A stretch of 64,000 nucleotides of DNA from Acuticoccus sp963704595 (GTDB lineage: Bacteria; Pseudomonadota; Alphaproteobacteria; Rhizobiales; Amorphaceae): NCBI GenBank assembly GCA_963704595.1, contig OY969922.1:2170001-2234000 (forward strand). The letters run 5' to 3'. A program made the translations under genes and the position numbers. The notes below the pieces were generated by a model. The model saw nothing but the letters and a program-made list of their open reading frames with translations, was not told the DNA's origin and did no database searches. Of the stretch, positions 41,904 through 50,414 are shown one piece after another. Position 1 is the first letter of the stretch; each line of letters starts with the position of its first letter.

Positions 41904-42479
41904 TTATGCGCCCCGCCCGTCTTTTTCGCGGCCGAGCCTTGCCATGATCATCGCGAGCCGTGCGGCCTTCTCGGTCTCCATCTCGTTGAGGAGCGCGCTG
42001 GCGTTGCGCGGCGACAGCTTCGAGACGATGGCCGCCGCGGTGAATTCGTCCATCACCGCGAGCTGTGCGGAGGCGGCGTCGGGCCGCATTCCCGAATAGA
42101 TCGAGACGAGGCTTTCCTGCGCGCGGTCGAGGAACTCCTCCCGGCGGGTCAGCCAGTCCTGGTATTCGGTGCGCTTGGCTTCGAGCGCGTCAAGCCGTGC
42201 CTCCACCTCTTCCTCGAGCGCCTTGAGCGTCTGTGCCTTGCGGGCAAAACGCGCATCGGAGGCCTCGTCCGCAAGGTTGGTGCAGTAGGAGAGCGCGGTG
42301 TCGATCCCGTCGGGCGGGGCGGCTCCGTCCTGCCCGCGGGCAGCGGACGCGGCGAGGGTCGTCGCCGCCGCCACCGCCGCGAGCAACACCACCTTCCGGG
42401 CGAACGGCGGGCGCGGCTGCCTTGGGGGGCTCGGACTGTTGCGCGGCGGGGTGGGGGAGGTCGCGGGACAGGGGGTCAT
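41904..42479 (-). CDS. motE: MotE-like periplasmic motility chaperone
   Basis: A 191-residue exported protein in the motE slot between flgI and flgH, as in rhizobial flagellar clusters. A Pro-rich N-terminus precedes a hydrophobic signal segment (VVLLAAVAAATTLAASAARG). A coiled-coil stretch (LKALEEEVEARLDALEAKRT) follows. The C-terminal half (YSGMRPDAASAQLAVMDEFT, AAAIVSKLSPRNASALLNEM) is a MgtE/FliG-like helical repeat. MotE is reported in Sinorhizobium as a periplasmic chaperone for MotC folding; motC is about 9 kb away in the same block. It overlaps flgI by four bases and ends two bases before the flgH start codon. Confidence 0.85.
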   Translation of the reverse strand: MTPCPATSPTPPRNSPSPPRQPRPPFARKVVLLAAVAAATTLAASAARGQDGAAPPDGIDTALSYCTNLADEASDARFARKAQTLKALEEEVEARLDALEAKRTEYQDWLTRREEFLDRAQESLVSIYSGMRPDAASAQLAVMDEFTAAAIVSKLSPRNASALLNEMETEKAARLAMIMARLGREKDGRGA

Positions 42480-43600
42480 TGGACTAGGAGCTCCGCTTGG
42501 AGGGCGCCGGCCGTCTTGATGGTCTGCAGGATCGAGATGATGTCCGTCGGGGTGAGGCCGATCCGGTTGAGACCGTGGACGAGGGTCTGCAGATCTGTGC
42601 CTTCGACGATGGCAAGCTTGCCGCCGGTCTCGTCGGCCTCGACGGCGGTGTACGGGACGACCACGGTCTCGCCGTACGAGAAGGGGTCCGGCTGGGAAAC
42701 CTGCGGCTCCTCGGTCACGCGCAGCGTGATGTTGCCGTGCGCCATCGCGACCGTCGAGACGCGCACGTTGTGGCCGATCACGACGGTTCCGGTGCGCTGG
42801 TCGACGACCACGCGCGCCGGCATGTCGGGCTTTACCGGGATCTGGCCGATCTCGGCGAGGAACCGCGTGGCGCCGACGGTGGCGGGCCGGGTGATCTCCA
42901 CCGCGCGTAGGTTCCGCTCTGCCGCGAGCCGCTTGCCCCAGCGGCGCTCGGTGTATTCGTTGACCGCGTCGGCGATGAGTGCTGCGGTCCGGTAGTCCGG
43001 GTTGTTGAGTTCGAGGACGATGCGGTCGAGACCCTGCATCGAGCCCGGCACGCGCCGCTCCACCAGTGCGCCGTTGGGGATGCGTCCGCCGGTCGGCACG
43101 CCCTCGGTGAGCGAGGCCGCTTCGCCCTCGACGCTGAGGCCGGAGACCTGGATCGGCCCCTGCGCCACCGCGTAGACCTTGCCGTCGCCGCCGGTGAGGG
43201 GGGTCACCACCAGCGTACCGCCCCGCAGCGAGGACGCGTCGCCGATCGAGCCGATCAGAACGTCGATCCGCGAGCCGACGCCGACGAACGGCGGCAGGTC
43301 GGCAGTAACGGTGACGGCCGCGACGTTGCGGGCGCGCAGCGGCACCCCGCGCACGGCGACCCCCATCCGGTCGAGCATCGATTTCAGCGCCTGCTCGGTG
43401 AACGGCGCGTTGCGCAGGGTGTCGCCGGTGCCGGCGAGGCCGATCACGAGGCCGTAGCCGATGAGCTGGTTGTCGCGCACGCCCTGGACGGTGGTGATGT
43501 CCTTGATGCGCGAGGTCGGCTGGCCCTGCGCGACGGCGGTCGTCGAGATCGCGAGGCCGAGGGTTGCGGCGAGAACGGACTTCAGGAGCGCGCGCATCAT
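42476..43600 (-). CDS. flgI: Flagellar P-ring protein FlgI
   Basis: A 374-residue P-ring subunit placed in the peptidoglycan around the rod. A signal peptide covers residues 1-24 (LLKSVLAATLGLAISTTAVA). Conserved blocks are RIKDITTVQGVRDNQLIGYG, LVIGLAGTGDTLRNAPFTEQ, ARNVAAVTVTADLPPFVGVG, GGTLVVTPLTGGDGKVYAVA and the C-terminal DLQTLVHGLNRIGLTPTDII. Full family length. The start overlaps flgA and the stop overlaps motE, each by four bases (ATGA), in a translationally coupled chain flgG-flgA-flgI-motE. Confidence 0.97.
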   Translation of the reverse strand: MMRALLKSVLAATLGLAISTTAVAQGQPTSRIKDITTVQGVRDNQLIGYGLVIGLAGTGDTLRNAPFTEQALKSMLDRMGVAVRGVPLRARNVAAVTVTADLPPFVGVGSRIDVLIGSIGDASSLRGGTLVVTPLTGGDGKVYAVAQGPIQVSGLSVEGEAASLTEGVPTGGRIPNGALVERRVPGSMQGLDRIVLELNNPDYRTAALIADAVNEYTERRWGKRLAAERNLRAVEITRPATVGATRFLAEIGQIPVKPDMPARVVVDQRTGTVVIGHNVRVSTVAMAHGNITLRVTEEPQVSQPDPFSYGETVVVPYTAVEADETGGKLAIVEGTDLQTLVHGLNRIGLTPTDIISILQTIKTAGALQAELLVQ

Positions 43601-44136
43601 GGCGTGCTCACCAGGATCGCGCCGTCACGGCTGACGAGGCCCGTGATGGTTCGGCCGCTGTCCATGTTGCGCGCCTGGACGAGATCGCCGATGCCGCCGT
43701 CGGAGAGGGGCATCACCGTTGCGGTGATCGACAGGTTGCCGAGCTGGAAGCGTGCCTCGGTCGGCTTGCCGCGCTTGACCAACTCGTGCGTGGTGAAGGC
43801 GTTGGCGGGGATCGGCTTGCCGGCGACGAGGGTGCGTCGTGCCGCCTTGCCGATGGCGACGCCGGGGTCGGTGATGACCGACAGCGGGCGATCGGGGTCG
43901 TAGTAGAAATGCTTCTCGGTAAGCATCCCCGCCGTGATGAGTTCGCCGCGGTCGATGGTGGAAACCGGCACGGGGAGGAGGCCGCCAGACTGGTCGCCGG
44001 CCCGTGCTTCGCCGGCAGCCCCGGTCGCAAGGGCCGCGGCGAGGCCGAATGCGGCGGCGAAGCGGCCGAGCCTCCCTGCCGGGTGCACGCCGCGCCGGCA
44101 GGCCGCGGCGCGGCGTGCGTTCCGGGGCGCCGTCAT
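43597..44136 (-). CDS. flgA: P-ring assembly chaperone FlgA
   Basis: A 179-residue periplasmic chaperone for P-ring formation, with a SAF domain. After an N-terminal basic stretch and signal region (FAAAFGLAAALATGAAGEAR), the body has VPVSTIDRGELITAGMLTEK, VAIGKAARRTLVAGKPIPAN, FTTHELVKRGKPTEARFQLG and VQARNMDSGRTITGLVSRDG, typical of FlgA. It is shorter than enteric FlgA but normal for alphaproteobacteria. The ATG overlaps the flgG stop by one base (TGATG). The signal-peptide start is somewhat uncertain because the N-terminal 25 residues are Arg/Pro-rich and unconserved. Confidence 0.9.
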   Translation of the reverse strand: MTAPRNARRAAACRRGVHPAGRLGRFAAAFGLAAALATGAAGEARAGDQSGGLLPVPVSTIDRGELITAGMLTEKHFYYDPDRPLSVITDPGVAIGKAARRTLVAGKPIPANAFTTHELVKRGKPTEARFQLGNLSITATVMPLSDGGIGDLVQARNMDSGRTITGLVSRDGAILVSTP

Positions 44137-44924
44137 CAGCGGATGCCCTGGCTGACCACGCCGGCCATGTCGTCGGCCGTCTGGATGACCTTGGAGTTCA
44201 TCTCGTAGGCGCGCTGGGCCGAGATGAGTTCGGTGATCTCCTTCACCGGGTCGACGTTGGAGTCTTCCAGATAGCCCTGGCGGACGGTCCCGCGGCCGTC
44301 GAGGCCGGGGAAGTCGACATTGGCGGCACCGGAGGCCGGCGTCTCGCGGAAGAGGTTGTCGCCGAGCTGTTCCAGGCCTGCGGGGTTGGCGAATACGGCG
44401 AGCGAGAGCTGGCCGACGAGCTGCGGGTCGATCTGGCCCGGGATCATCGCGTAGATCTCGCCGCCCTGGTTGATCGTCACCTCGGTGGCGTTGACGGGGA
44501 TCTGCAGGCCGGGCTGAACCTCGTAGCCGTCGAGGGTGATGATCTCGCCGTCGGGGCCGAGGTTGAAGGCGCCGTCGCGGGTGTAGAGCGTCTCGCCCTC
44601 GGGGCCGGTGATCTGGAACATGCCAGCGCCGTTGATCGCGATGTCGAGCGGGTTGGACGTGCCCTTCAGCGGTCCCTGTTCGTGCAGGTTGCGCACCGCG
44701 ATGGTTCTGACGCCGAGGCCGATGCGCACCCCTTCTGGGATCGGAAGCTCGCCGCCGCGGTTGGGAACGCCCTGCTGACGGTCGACCTGGTAGAGGAGAT
44801 CGGCAAATTCGGCACGGGCCCGCTTGAAGCCCGTCGTGTTGATGTTCGCGACGTTGTTCGCGATCACCTCGAGGTTGGTCTGCTGGGCGCTCATGCCGGT
44901 GGCGGCGATCGCAAGGGCCTTCAT
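44136..44924 (-). CDS. flgG: Flagellar distal rod protein FlgG
   Basis: A 262-residue distal rod subunit. The N-terminal rod motif MKALAIAATGMSAQQTNLEV, IANNVANINTTGFKRARAEF, ADLLYQVDRQQGVPNRGGEL and GVRIGLGVRTIAVRNLHEQG is characteristic. The C-terminus VRQGYLEDSNVDPVKEITEL and ISAQRAYEMNSKVIQTADDM completes the coiled termini shared by axial proteins. The YQVDRQQG insertion and length separate it from FlgF and FlgE. It follows fliE after a 76-base spacer and is coupled to flgA. Confidence 0.97.
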   Translation of the reverse strand: MKALAIAATGMSAQQTNLEVIANNVANINTTGFKRARAEFADLLYQVDRQQGVPNRGGELPIPEGVRIGLGVRTIAVRNLHEQGPLKGTSNPLDIAINGAGMFQITGPEGETLYTRDGAFNLGPDGEIITLDGYEVQPGLQIPVNATEVTINQGGEIYAMIPGQIDPQLVGQLSLAVFANPAGLEQLGDNLFRETPASGAANVDFPGLDGRGTVRQGYLEDSNVDPVKEITELISAQRAYEMNSKVIQTADDMAGVVSQGIR

Positions 44925-45000
44925 GGGCTCTCCTGTTGGGTTGGGTATCGCAAGGCGCGGGGCGCCCTTGGCGTCTGGCGGCTGTCCCCTCGGGGCGCCG

Positions 45001-45291
45001 TCAGATCTGCATTCGGCTGATTTCCTGGTAGGCGGCGACCACGCGGTCGCGGACCGCGATCGCGGCGCGCAGCTGTTCTTCCGCGCTCATCAGGGCCTGG
45101 ACGACGTCCTGGACGGACGTATCGCCCTTGAGGCCGGAGATCGCGGCCGCCTCGCCGGCGCGCATCGAGTTCCGCGCGGCGCTCGCGACGTTGGCGAAGG
45201 TCTTCTCGAAGCCCGCCGAGGATGCGGCGTTCGTGCCTTCGACCGGGCGGGCTGTTTCGAGGTCCGCGACGGGACCGATTGGGTTGATCAT
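45001..45291 (-). CDS. fliE: MS-ring/rod junction protein FliE
   Basis: A 96-residue FliE, which connects FliF to the proximal rod. The C-terminal half is diagnostic: KTFANVASAARNSMRAGEAA, DTSVQDVVQALMSAEEQLRA and AIAVRDRVVAAYQEISRMQI. The N-terminus starts MINPIGPVADLETARPVEGT. The ATG overlaps the flgC stop by four bases, forming the coupled flgB-flgC-fliE chain found across rhizobia. Confidence 0.95.
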   Translation of the reverse strand: MINPIGPVADLETARPVEGTNAASSAGFEKTFANVASAARNSMRAGEAAAISGLKGDTSVQDVVQALMSAEEQLRAAIAVRDRVVAAYQEISRMQI

Positions 45292-45725
45292 GATCCGCTC
45301 CTCAGAAGATCGATTGTCATCGCGATCATCGAGCGGGCGCGCTTCATCATCTGGAGGTTGGCCTCGTAGGAGAGGTTCGCCTCGCGCATGTCGGCCATTT
45401 CGACGAGCAGATTGACGTTGGGCATCTTCACGTCCCCGTCGGCGTTGGCGGCCGGGTTGCCGGGATCGTGCTCCACGATGAACGGGGTCTCGTCGAGGCC
45501 CGTTCGCTTCACGCGGACGCTCAAGGCCCCGATGTCGCGGTCGAGCTCTGCGGCGAAGACCGTCGTCCTGCGCTGATAGGGGTCTGCGCCGGGCGTGCCG
45601 CCGGTGGACCGTGCGTTGGCGATGTTCTGGCTTACCGTCTTCAGACGGAAGCTCTGGGCTTCCATGCCTGCGCCGGCGAGGCGGGAGACCATCGCGAGGG
45701 GGTCCGCTGCTGCGCCGTAGCTCAT
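45288..45725 (-). CDS. flgC: Flagellar proximal rod protein FlgC
   Basis: A 145-residue rod protein. The N-terminal SRLAGAGMEAQSFRLKTVSQ, followed by NIANARSTGGTPGADPYQRR, is the axial rod motif in the FlgC form. The C-terminal VKMPNVNLLVEMADMREANL and SYEANLQMMKRARSMIAMTI is the FlgC signature. It overlaps flgB upstream and fliE downstream by four bases each. Length is normal for the family. Confidence 0.96.
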   Translation of the reverse strand: MSYGAAADPLAMVSRLAGAGMEAQSFRLKTVSQNIANARSTGGTPGADPYQRRTTVFAAELDRDIGALSVRVKRTGLDETPFIVEHDPGNPAANADGDVKMPNVNLLVEMADMREANLSYEANLQMMKRARSMIAMTIDLLRSGS

Positions 45726-46141
45726 CGGAACGACACCGCCTGCAGCATCATCCGGTGGTAGGTGCCGATGACGGACACCGCGAGCTGGTGGCCGCGCGCC
45801 GTCTCGTCGGCCTTCATCAGCTCGGCGTCGAGCGTGACGGTGTTGGCCGAGTGCTTGACGTCGTCCGCCTCGGCCTCGCGCACCTCTTCGGCACGCAGGG
45901 CGAGCTCCGGCACGGTCATGTGCCGCGGTGCGGTCGCGGCGACCTGGAGGCGGCCGGTCATCGCCATCTCGGCGCGGAACGGCGCGACGTCACGCGCCTT
46001 GTAGCCGGGCGTGTCGGCATTGGCGACGTTCCCCGCGATCGCGGCCTGGCGGGTGGCGGCCCAGTCGGCTCGCTTCGCAGCGAGCTCGGTGACGTAAAGT
46101 GGCGCGGTTGCGCCGATAGCGTTGACATTTCCAACGGTCAT
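45722..46141 (-). CDS. flgB: Flagellar proximal rod protein FlgB
   Basis: A 139-residue rod protein. The AAKRADWAATRQAAIAGNVA, NADTPGYKARDVAPFRAEM stretch is the FlgB form of the axial motif. The C-terminal NSANTVTLDAELMKADETAR and QLAVSVIGTYHRMMLQAVSF is the family end. It heads the coupled flgB-flgC-fliE run and lies 140 bases after flhB. In many rhizobia flgB follows fliI instead; here fliI is followed by flgE, so this block has been relocated or inverted relative to that order. Confidence 0.95.
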   Translation of the reverse strand: MTVGNVNAIGATAPLYVTELAAKRADWAATRQAAIAGNVANADTPGYKARDVAPFRAEMAMTGRLQVAATAPRHMTVPELALRAEEVREAEADDVKHSANTVTLDAELMKADETARGHQLAVSVIGTYHRMMLQAVSFR

Positions 46142-46280
46142 GTCGGCCCTCTACTGGAAAGCATGGCTCGGACAGGACCAACCTAGCGACCCCGGCTTGT
46201 CCGGGGCTGGAACCTCAAAACTGTTATTCCGGAATGCGATGGGAGCGGGGACGGTGTGCCGGCTCCGGGCAGTTCGCCGT

Positions 46281-47369
46281 TCAGAACTTGGCGCGGTTCG
46301 CGGCCTTGGTGTCGTGGCTGTAGACGAAGTAGAGGACCTGCGCGACGGCCCGGAAGAACTCCTCCGGGATCGCGTGATCGACGTCGGCCGCGGCATAGAG
46401 CGCGCGGGCGAGCGGCGGGTCCTCGACCACCGGAACCTCGTTCTTCTCCGCGATCTCGCGGATCTTGAGCGCCACGAGGTCGAGGCCCTTGGCGAGCACC
46501 TTCGGCGCGCCGCCGGCGCCGCGCTCGTAGGCGAGGGCGACGGCGTAGTGGGTGGGGTTCGCGATCACGACAGTCGCCTGCGGCACCGCGGTCAGCATGC
46601 GCTTGCGCGCCTGGCTCTTCTGCGCCGAGCGGATTCGCGACTTCACGATCGGGTCGCCCTCGCTCTGCTTCAGCTCGTCCTTGACCTCCTGGCGGCTCAT
46701 CTTGAGGTCCTTGCGCCACTTCATCCGCGTGTAGACGAGGTCGATGGCGACGAGGAGGATCGTGACGGTGCAGACGGCGCCCAGAAGCCGCGTCGCGATC
46801 GCGAGGATCTGCTGCGGCAGGAGGATCGGGTCGACGAAGACCGAGCGAACCAGCATCGGAAGCTGCGAGGAAAGGGTGAAGACGGCGACCGAGGCGACGG
46901 CCGCGAACTTGAACAGCGAGCGGCCGAATTCCATCAGGCCCGGGCTGCCGAACATGCGCTTGAGGCCCGACTGCAGCGAGATCCGTTCCAGCTTTGGCCG
47001 GATCCGCTCCGCGACGATGCGCGGCGGCGTCTGCGAGACGGCAGCGATGACGCCGAAGATCGCAAGGAGGATGACGATCGGGATCAGGAAGAGCGCGGAC
47101 GCCCGGTAGACCTGCATGAAGAGCGCGGTCGCGTCCGGCCCCTCGCCGAGGTCGATGGCGCCCACCCCGTCGTGGATCTGTGCCAGCGCGCCGACCAGAT
47201 CGCGCGTCTGGTCGGTCGCCATCACGCCGAGGACCACGAGAAGCGCGAGGAGGGAGGCGAACGTCGGCGCCTCCTTCGAGAACGGCGTCTGGCCTTTCTC
47301 GAGCGCGTCCTCGATCTTCTTCGGGGTCGGCTCTTCCGTGCGTTCGGAACTGTCCGGCTTGTCGCTCAC
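46281..47369 (-). CDS. flhB: Flagellar export switch protein FlhB
   Basis: A 362-residue membrane protein of the export gate that changes substrate class from rod/hook to filament. The N-terminus SERTEEPTPKKIEDALEKGQ is typical. Four membrane helices lie at about residues 38-52, 90-110, 155-172 and 188-212. The cytoplasmic domain contains the self-cleavage site NPTH at residues 271-274 within VVIANPTHYAVALAYERGAG, then VLAKGLDLVALKIREIAEKN. The partner ruler FliK is encoded at the far end of the same block. It sits between fliG and flgB with no obvious terminator on either side. Confidence 0.97.
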   Translation of the reverse strand: MSDKPDSSERTEEPTPKKIEDALEKGQTPFSKEAPTFASLLALLVVLGVMATDQTRDLVGALAQIHDGVGAIDLGEGPDATALFMQVYRASALFLIPIVILLAIFGVIAAVSQTPPRIVAERIRPKLERISLQSGLKRMFGSPGLMEFGRSLFKFAAVASVAVFTLSSQLPMLVRSVFVDPILLPQQILAIATRLLGAVCTVTILLVAIDLVYTRMKWRKDLKMSRQEVKDELKQSEGDPIVKSRIRSAQKSQARKRMLTAVPQATVVIANPTHYAVALAYERGAGGAPKVLAKGLDLVALKIREIAEKNEVPVVEDPPLARALYAAADVDHAIPEEFFRAVAQVLYFVYSHDTKAANRAKF

Positions 47370-47425
47370 GCGCGCGGCTCCGCTTCACGGAGGCGCGCGC
47401 GCAAGACGTCTCGTGCTGCAGCCAT

Positions 47426-48448
47426 CTACTGCACGAGCTCGCCGCCCTCGTCGCCGGTCGACAGGTCGATCTCGCCGCGCTGGCCCATCGAGAGCGCAAG
47501 ATCGGTGATCTTGCGGCGTGCCTCGTTGACGTCGCGCTGGGTGGACGGATCGCCGGACGCCAGTTCCTGCTCGACCATGCGCCTGGTGCGCGAGGCGAGG
47601 CTCGACAGCACCTTGTTGCGGAAGCCTGCGTCCGTTCCCTTCAGCGCGATGACGAGCTGGTCGCTGTCGATGGCGTCGAACAGCGTCGTCAGCGAGCGAA
47701 TGTCGAGCTTGACGATGTCGTCGAAGGTGAAGAGCAGCGAGCGCAGGATCTCGGCGGACTTCGGGTGCGTCTGGGTGATGCCCTCGAGGACGTTCTCCAT
47801 CTGGTCGAGCTCCATCTTGTTGATGATCTCGGCCATCCTCGCGTGGCTGTCGCCGCCCATCTTGAGCGAGAGGTTGACCATGAAGTCCTCGTGGAGGGTG
47901 ACCTCGACGATCTTGAGCGCGTCGTCGACCACCGCCTTGCAGGTGAGCATGCGCCGCGCGACGTTGTCGCGAAGGTCCTTCGGCATCTCGCTCATCACCC
48001 GTGCCGCGGTGACGGGGTGAAGCTTCGACAGGCACAGCGCCGTCGTTTGCGGGTGCTCGTTGAGAAGGTAGGGGGTGAGGCTCGTCTCCGAGATGCCGGA
48101 CAGGCGATCCCAGATGCTCTCGTTCACCCGCCCCTCCATCTCCGCGATGATTTCGGCAAGCTGGCTTTCCGGCACGATGCCGCTGAGGAGGGCCCGCACG
48201 GAATCGGCGTCGCCCGTGAGGGTGGTGCCGACGCCGAACTGCTCGACGAACTCGTCGACGACTTCCTCGATCTGGCTCAGCGGGACCGGTTTCAGCTCCG
48301 CCATCGTGTGGGTCACGGCCTTGATGTCGTCGGGCGGCAGGAACTTCATGACACGCCCGGCACTCTCCTTGGACATGGTCATGAGGAGCGTCGCCACCTT
48401 CTCGCGGGTCGACAGCGAGCGCGGGCGCACAGCGGGTGCCGGCACCAT
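47426..48448 (-). CDS. fliG: Flagellar motor switch protein FliG
   Basis: A 340-residue C-ring protein that contacts FliF, FliM and the stator. It begins with a short Pro/Arg head and then TREKVATLLMTMSKESAGRV. The middle domain contains YLLNEHPQTTALCLSKLHPV. The charged, torque-generating C-terminal domain has SLLFTFDDIVKLDIRSLTTL, FDAIDSDQLVIALKGTDAGF and RTRRMVEQELASGDPSTQRD. The charged residues facing MotA are retained in the LFTFDDI and ASRTRRMV segments. The ATG starts four bases after the fliN stop triplet region, and flhB follows after 56 bases. Confidence 0.96.
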   Translation of the reverse strand: MVPAPAVRPRSLSTREKVATLLMTMSKESAGRVMKFLPPDDIKAVTHTMAELKPVPLSQIEEVVDEFVEQFGVGTTLTGDADSVRALLSGIVPESQLAEIIAEMEGRVNESIWDRLSGISETSLTPYLLNEHPQTTALCLSKLHPVTAARVMSEMPKDLRDNVARRMLTCKAVVDDALKIVEVTLHEDFMVNLSLKMGGDSHARMAEIINKMELDQMENVLEGITQTHPKSAEILRSLLFTFDDIVKLDIRSLTTLFDAIDSDQLVIALKGTDAGFRNKVLSSLASRTRRMVEQELASGDPSTQRDVNEARRKITDLALSMGQRGEIDLSTGDEGGELVQ

Positions 48449-48451
48449 GGC

Positions 48452-48826
48452 TTACGCCTCCGCCGCGGCGCCGGGGCCCACGATTTCGGTGAGCGAGACG
48501 CCGAAGCGGGAGGAATCGTCGTCGACCACGACCACTTCGCCGCGGGCGATGACGCGGCCGTTGACCACGATGTCGACGGGGTCGCCGACGCGGTGGTCGA
48601 GCGCGACCACCTGGCCGCGCCCCAGTTTCATGAGGTGCGAGACGGGCATGGTGGCCGAGCCGAGGACCACCTGGAGGACCACCGGGATCCTGAGGATGCT
48701 GTCGACGTTGGCCTCGTCCGCACCGCCGGAGCGGGCGCCGCCGTATCCGCCGATGGGGCCTGGCGCCTGGCCCTGTGCCTTGCCGCGCGCCGCTGAATTG
48801 GTGTGCTCGATATCGTCTTGGGACAT
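48452..48826 (-). CDS. fliN: Flagellar motor switch protein FliN
   Basis: A 124-residue C-ring protein of the SpoA fold. The C-terminal 80 residues are the FliN domain: SILRIPVVLQVVLGSATMPV, LGRGQVVALDHRVGDPVDIV and VVDDDSSRFGVSLTEIVG. The N-terminal 40 residues are a Gly/Ala/Gln-rich disordered head. The ATG at 48824-48826 (MSQDDIEHTN) was chosen over upstream in-frame codons because the extension is basic and unconserved. With FliM and FliG it forms the switch that binds CheY-P and FliH. It lies 3 bases upstream of fliG. Confidence 0.95.
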   Translation of the reverse strand: MSQDDIEHTNSAARGKAQGQAPGPIGGYGGARSGGADEANVDSILRIPVVLQVVLGSATMPVSHLMKLGRGQVVALDHRVGDPVDIVVNGRVIARGEVVVVDDDSSRFGVSLTEIVGPGAAAEA

Positions 48827-48858
48827 GTCGATCTCCGGGAGTGTTTGCTTGCGGCGCG

Positions 48859-49497
48859 TCAGGCCGCGCGGTGCGCAGCGTCGGCGATGGCGCGCCAACG
48901 TGGGTTGCTGGCCGCCGCCGCCGCGTCGGCCGGCGACATGCGGGCGAGCGCGGCCTCGATTGCGGCGGCGACCGGGCTGCCGCCGGGCTCTGCGCTGCGC
49001 GGAACGGGCATCCGTTCGGTGCTGCAGGATCGGTCGTGGCCGCTCGCCATGGCGTGGCGTTCGGCCTGCCTGAGCAGCCCCTCGAAACGGTCCTGCCAGG
49101 CCGCGTCGATGATCTCGACCGGGGTCTGCGGGCGCTGCGCGTGCTCCGCCTTGCGCGGCGCGGCCGGCGCCGGCTTCTGCCGCGCCTCCTGTGCAGCCGC
49201 ATAGCTGGCGGTGCCGCGCTCGATCTCGTTGATCATCAGCCGGGCCTCGTTGAGGCGCGCTGCAAGGGAAACGGCCATCTCGCCGCTGTCGTCCTGCAGC
49301 GTCTCGAGGGCGGCCTTCGCCCTGTCGAGAGCGTGGGCGGAGCTTGCGAAGGCGCGCGCGGCCTCGCTCTGAAGGACATCGAATTTCTTCAGCCGGCGGT
49401 ACATCAGGAGGACCGAGCCGGAGGTCGCGGCGAGGGCGGTGAGAAGGACCGCGTCAATTACCGAGGATATCACCGAGGAACTCCTCTTCGGGGTCAA
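48859..49497 (-). CDS. DUF6468-like flagellar-cluster membrane protein
   Basis: A 212-residue protein between fliM and fliN. One N-terminal membrane helix lies at about residues 10-32 (VISSVIDAVLLTALAATSGS, then VLLMYRRLKK). A long coiled coil follows (ARAFASSAHALDRAKAALET to LNEARLMINEIERGTA, about 45-95). The rest is Ala/Pro/Arg-rich with a C-terminal AAIEAALARMSPADAAAAAS segment. This layout matches the DUF6468 proteins seen in alphaproteobacterial flagellar clusters, whose role is not established. The family call is from memory of layout and position rather than a search. Its start overlaps the fliM end by 44 bases, an unusually long overlap that implies coupled expression with the C-ring genes. 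Confidence 0.68.
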   Translation of the reverse strand: MTPKRSSSVISSVIDAVLLTALAATSGSVLLMYRRLKKFDVLQSEAARAFASSAHALDRAKAALETLQDDSGEMAVSLAARLNEARLMINEIERGTASYAAAQEARQKPAPAAPRKAEHAQRPQTPVEIIDAAWQDRFEGLLRQAERHAMASGHDRSCSTERMPVPRSAEPGGSPVAAAIEAALARMSPADAAAAASNPRWRAIADAAHRAA

Positions 49498-50380
49498 ACA
49501 CGCTTTCGATGCGCAGACGGTAGGTGCCTTCCGACTGTCCGAGGCTGGTCCAGAACAGGGGCTGCTCGTTCGCCTCCAGCTTGACCGGCGAGCGCGGGCT
49601 GGCGTTGAGCTCGATCACCTGGCCGACGTGAAGGGAGCGGATATCGGCGAGCGACATCGGCTTCTCGTCGAGGATGGCGCGCAGACGGATCTCGGCCCGG
49701 GTGGCGCCCGCCTTCATCTGCTCGACCCAGCCGGGGTCGCGCGTCCCGGGTTCGCTGCCCGATGCCTTGGACATCGAACGGCGGATCATCTGGAGGCAGG
49801 CGTGGGGCAGGATGATGAACATCTCGCCGCCGCGGTTGATGGCCTGGACGAGGAAGTTGGCGGACGCGGCCTGCGCGTTGCGCCGCCCGACCACCGCGAA
49901 ATGCATCCGCGTCTCGAGCCCGTGCAGCGTGAAGGTCGCCTTGGTGTGGGGGGCGAACGCCTGCGTCAGCGTCTTGCACAGCATCTCGGCGATGCGGGCG
50001 CAGATCTTCATTTCGATGTTGGAGAAGGCGCGTCCGTCCTCTTCCGGCATCTCGTTGCCGTCGCCGCCGAACATCACCTCCACCATCGTGAAGATGAAGT
50101 CGCGGTCGAAGCCCAGCACCACCTGGCTGTCCCACTCGGGGACGTCGATCATCGCACAGACGGCGTTGGCCTCGTAGGGCTCGAGGAGTTCGGTGATCCG
50201 GCCCTGCTGGACGTGGCTCATGGAGAAGTAGCAAGGGGAGGCCGCGACGGTGCGCAGGATCTCGCCGCACTGGTTGGCCACCCGGTCGAAGATGATCGGC
50301 AGCATCGGCAGACGGTCGACCTGGACGCCGGCGGCATCCAGCAGGCGATCCGTCACCGAGGGTTTGGTTTCACTGTCCAT
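49454..50380 (-). CDS. fliM: Flagellar motor switch protein FliM
   Basis: A 308-residue C-ring protein that receives CheY-P. The CheC-like middle domain runs from LPMLPIIFDRVANQCGEILR through YEANAVCAMIDVPEWDSQVV, LGFDRDFIFTMVEVMFGGDG and GRAFSNIEMKICARIAEMLC. A SpoA domain closes the protein (LRAILDEKPMSLADIRSLHV, GQVIELNASPRSPVKLEANE). The CheY-binding N-terminal peptide (SQxEIDAL-type) of enteric FliM is not clearly present; the N-terminus is DSETKPSVTDRLLDAAGVQV. It follows motA by 34 bases and its 3' end overlaps the next gene by 44 bases. Confidence 0.95.
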   Translation of the reverse strand: MDSETKPSVTDRLLDAAGVQVDRLPMLPIIFDRVANQCGEILRTVAASPCYFSMSHVQQGRITELLEPYEANAVCAMIDVPEWDSQVVLGFDRDFIFTMVEVMFGGDGNEMPEEDGRAFSNIEMKICARIAEMLCKTLTQAFAPHTKATFTLHGLETRMHFAVVGRRNAQAASANFLVQAINRGGEMFIILPHACLQMIRRSMSKASGSEPGTRDPGWVEQMKAGATRAEIRLRAILDEKPMSLADIRSLHVGQVIELNASPRSPVKLEANEQPLFWTSLGQSEGTYRLRIESVFDPEEEFLGDILGN

Positions 50381-50414
50381 AGGACCGCTCCGGCGTGAGG
50401 TGTTTCAAGGGCGG

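Noticed and set aside
46122..48020. 632-codon plus-strand open frame opposite flhB and fliG
   Set aside because: Antisense of two unambiguous flagellar genes; highly charged low-complexity translation with no homology features.
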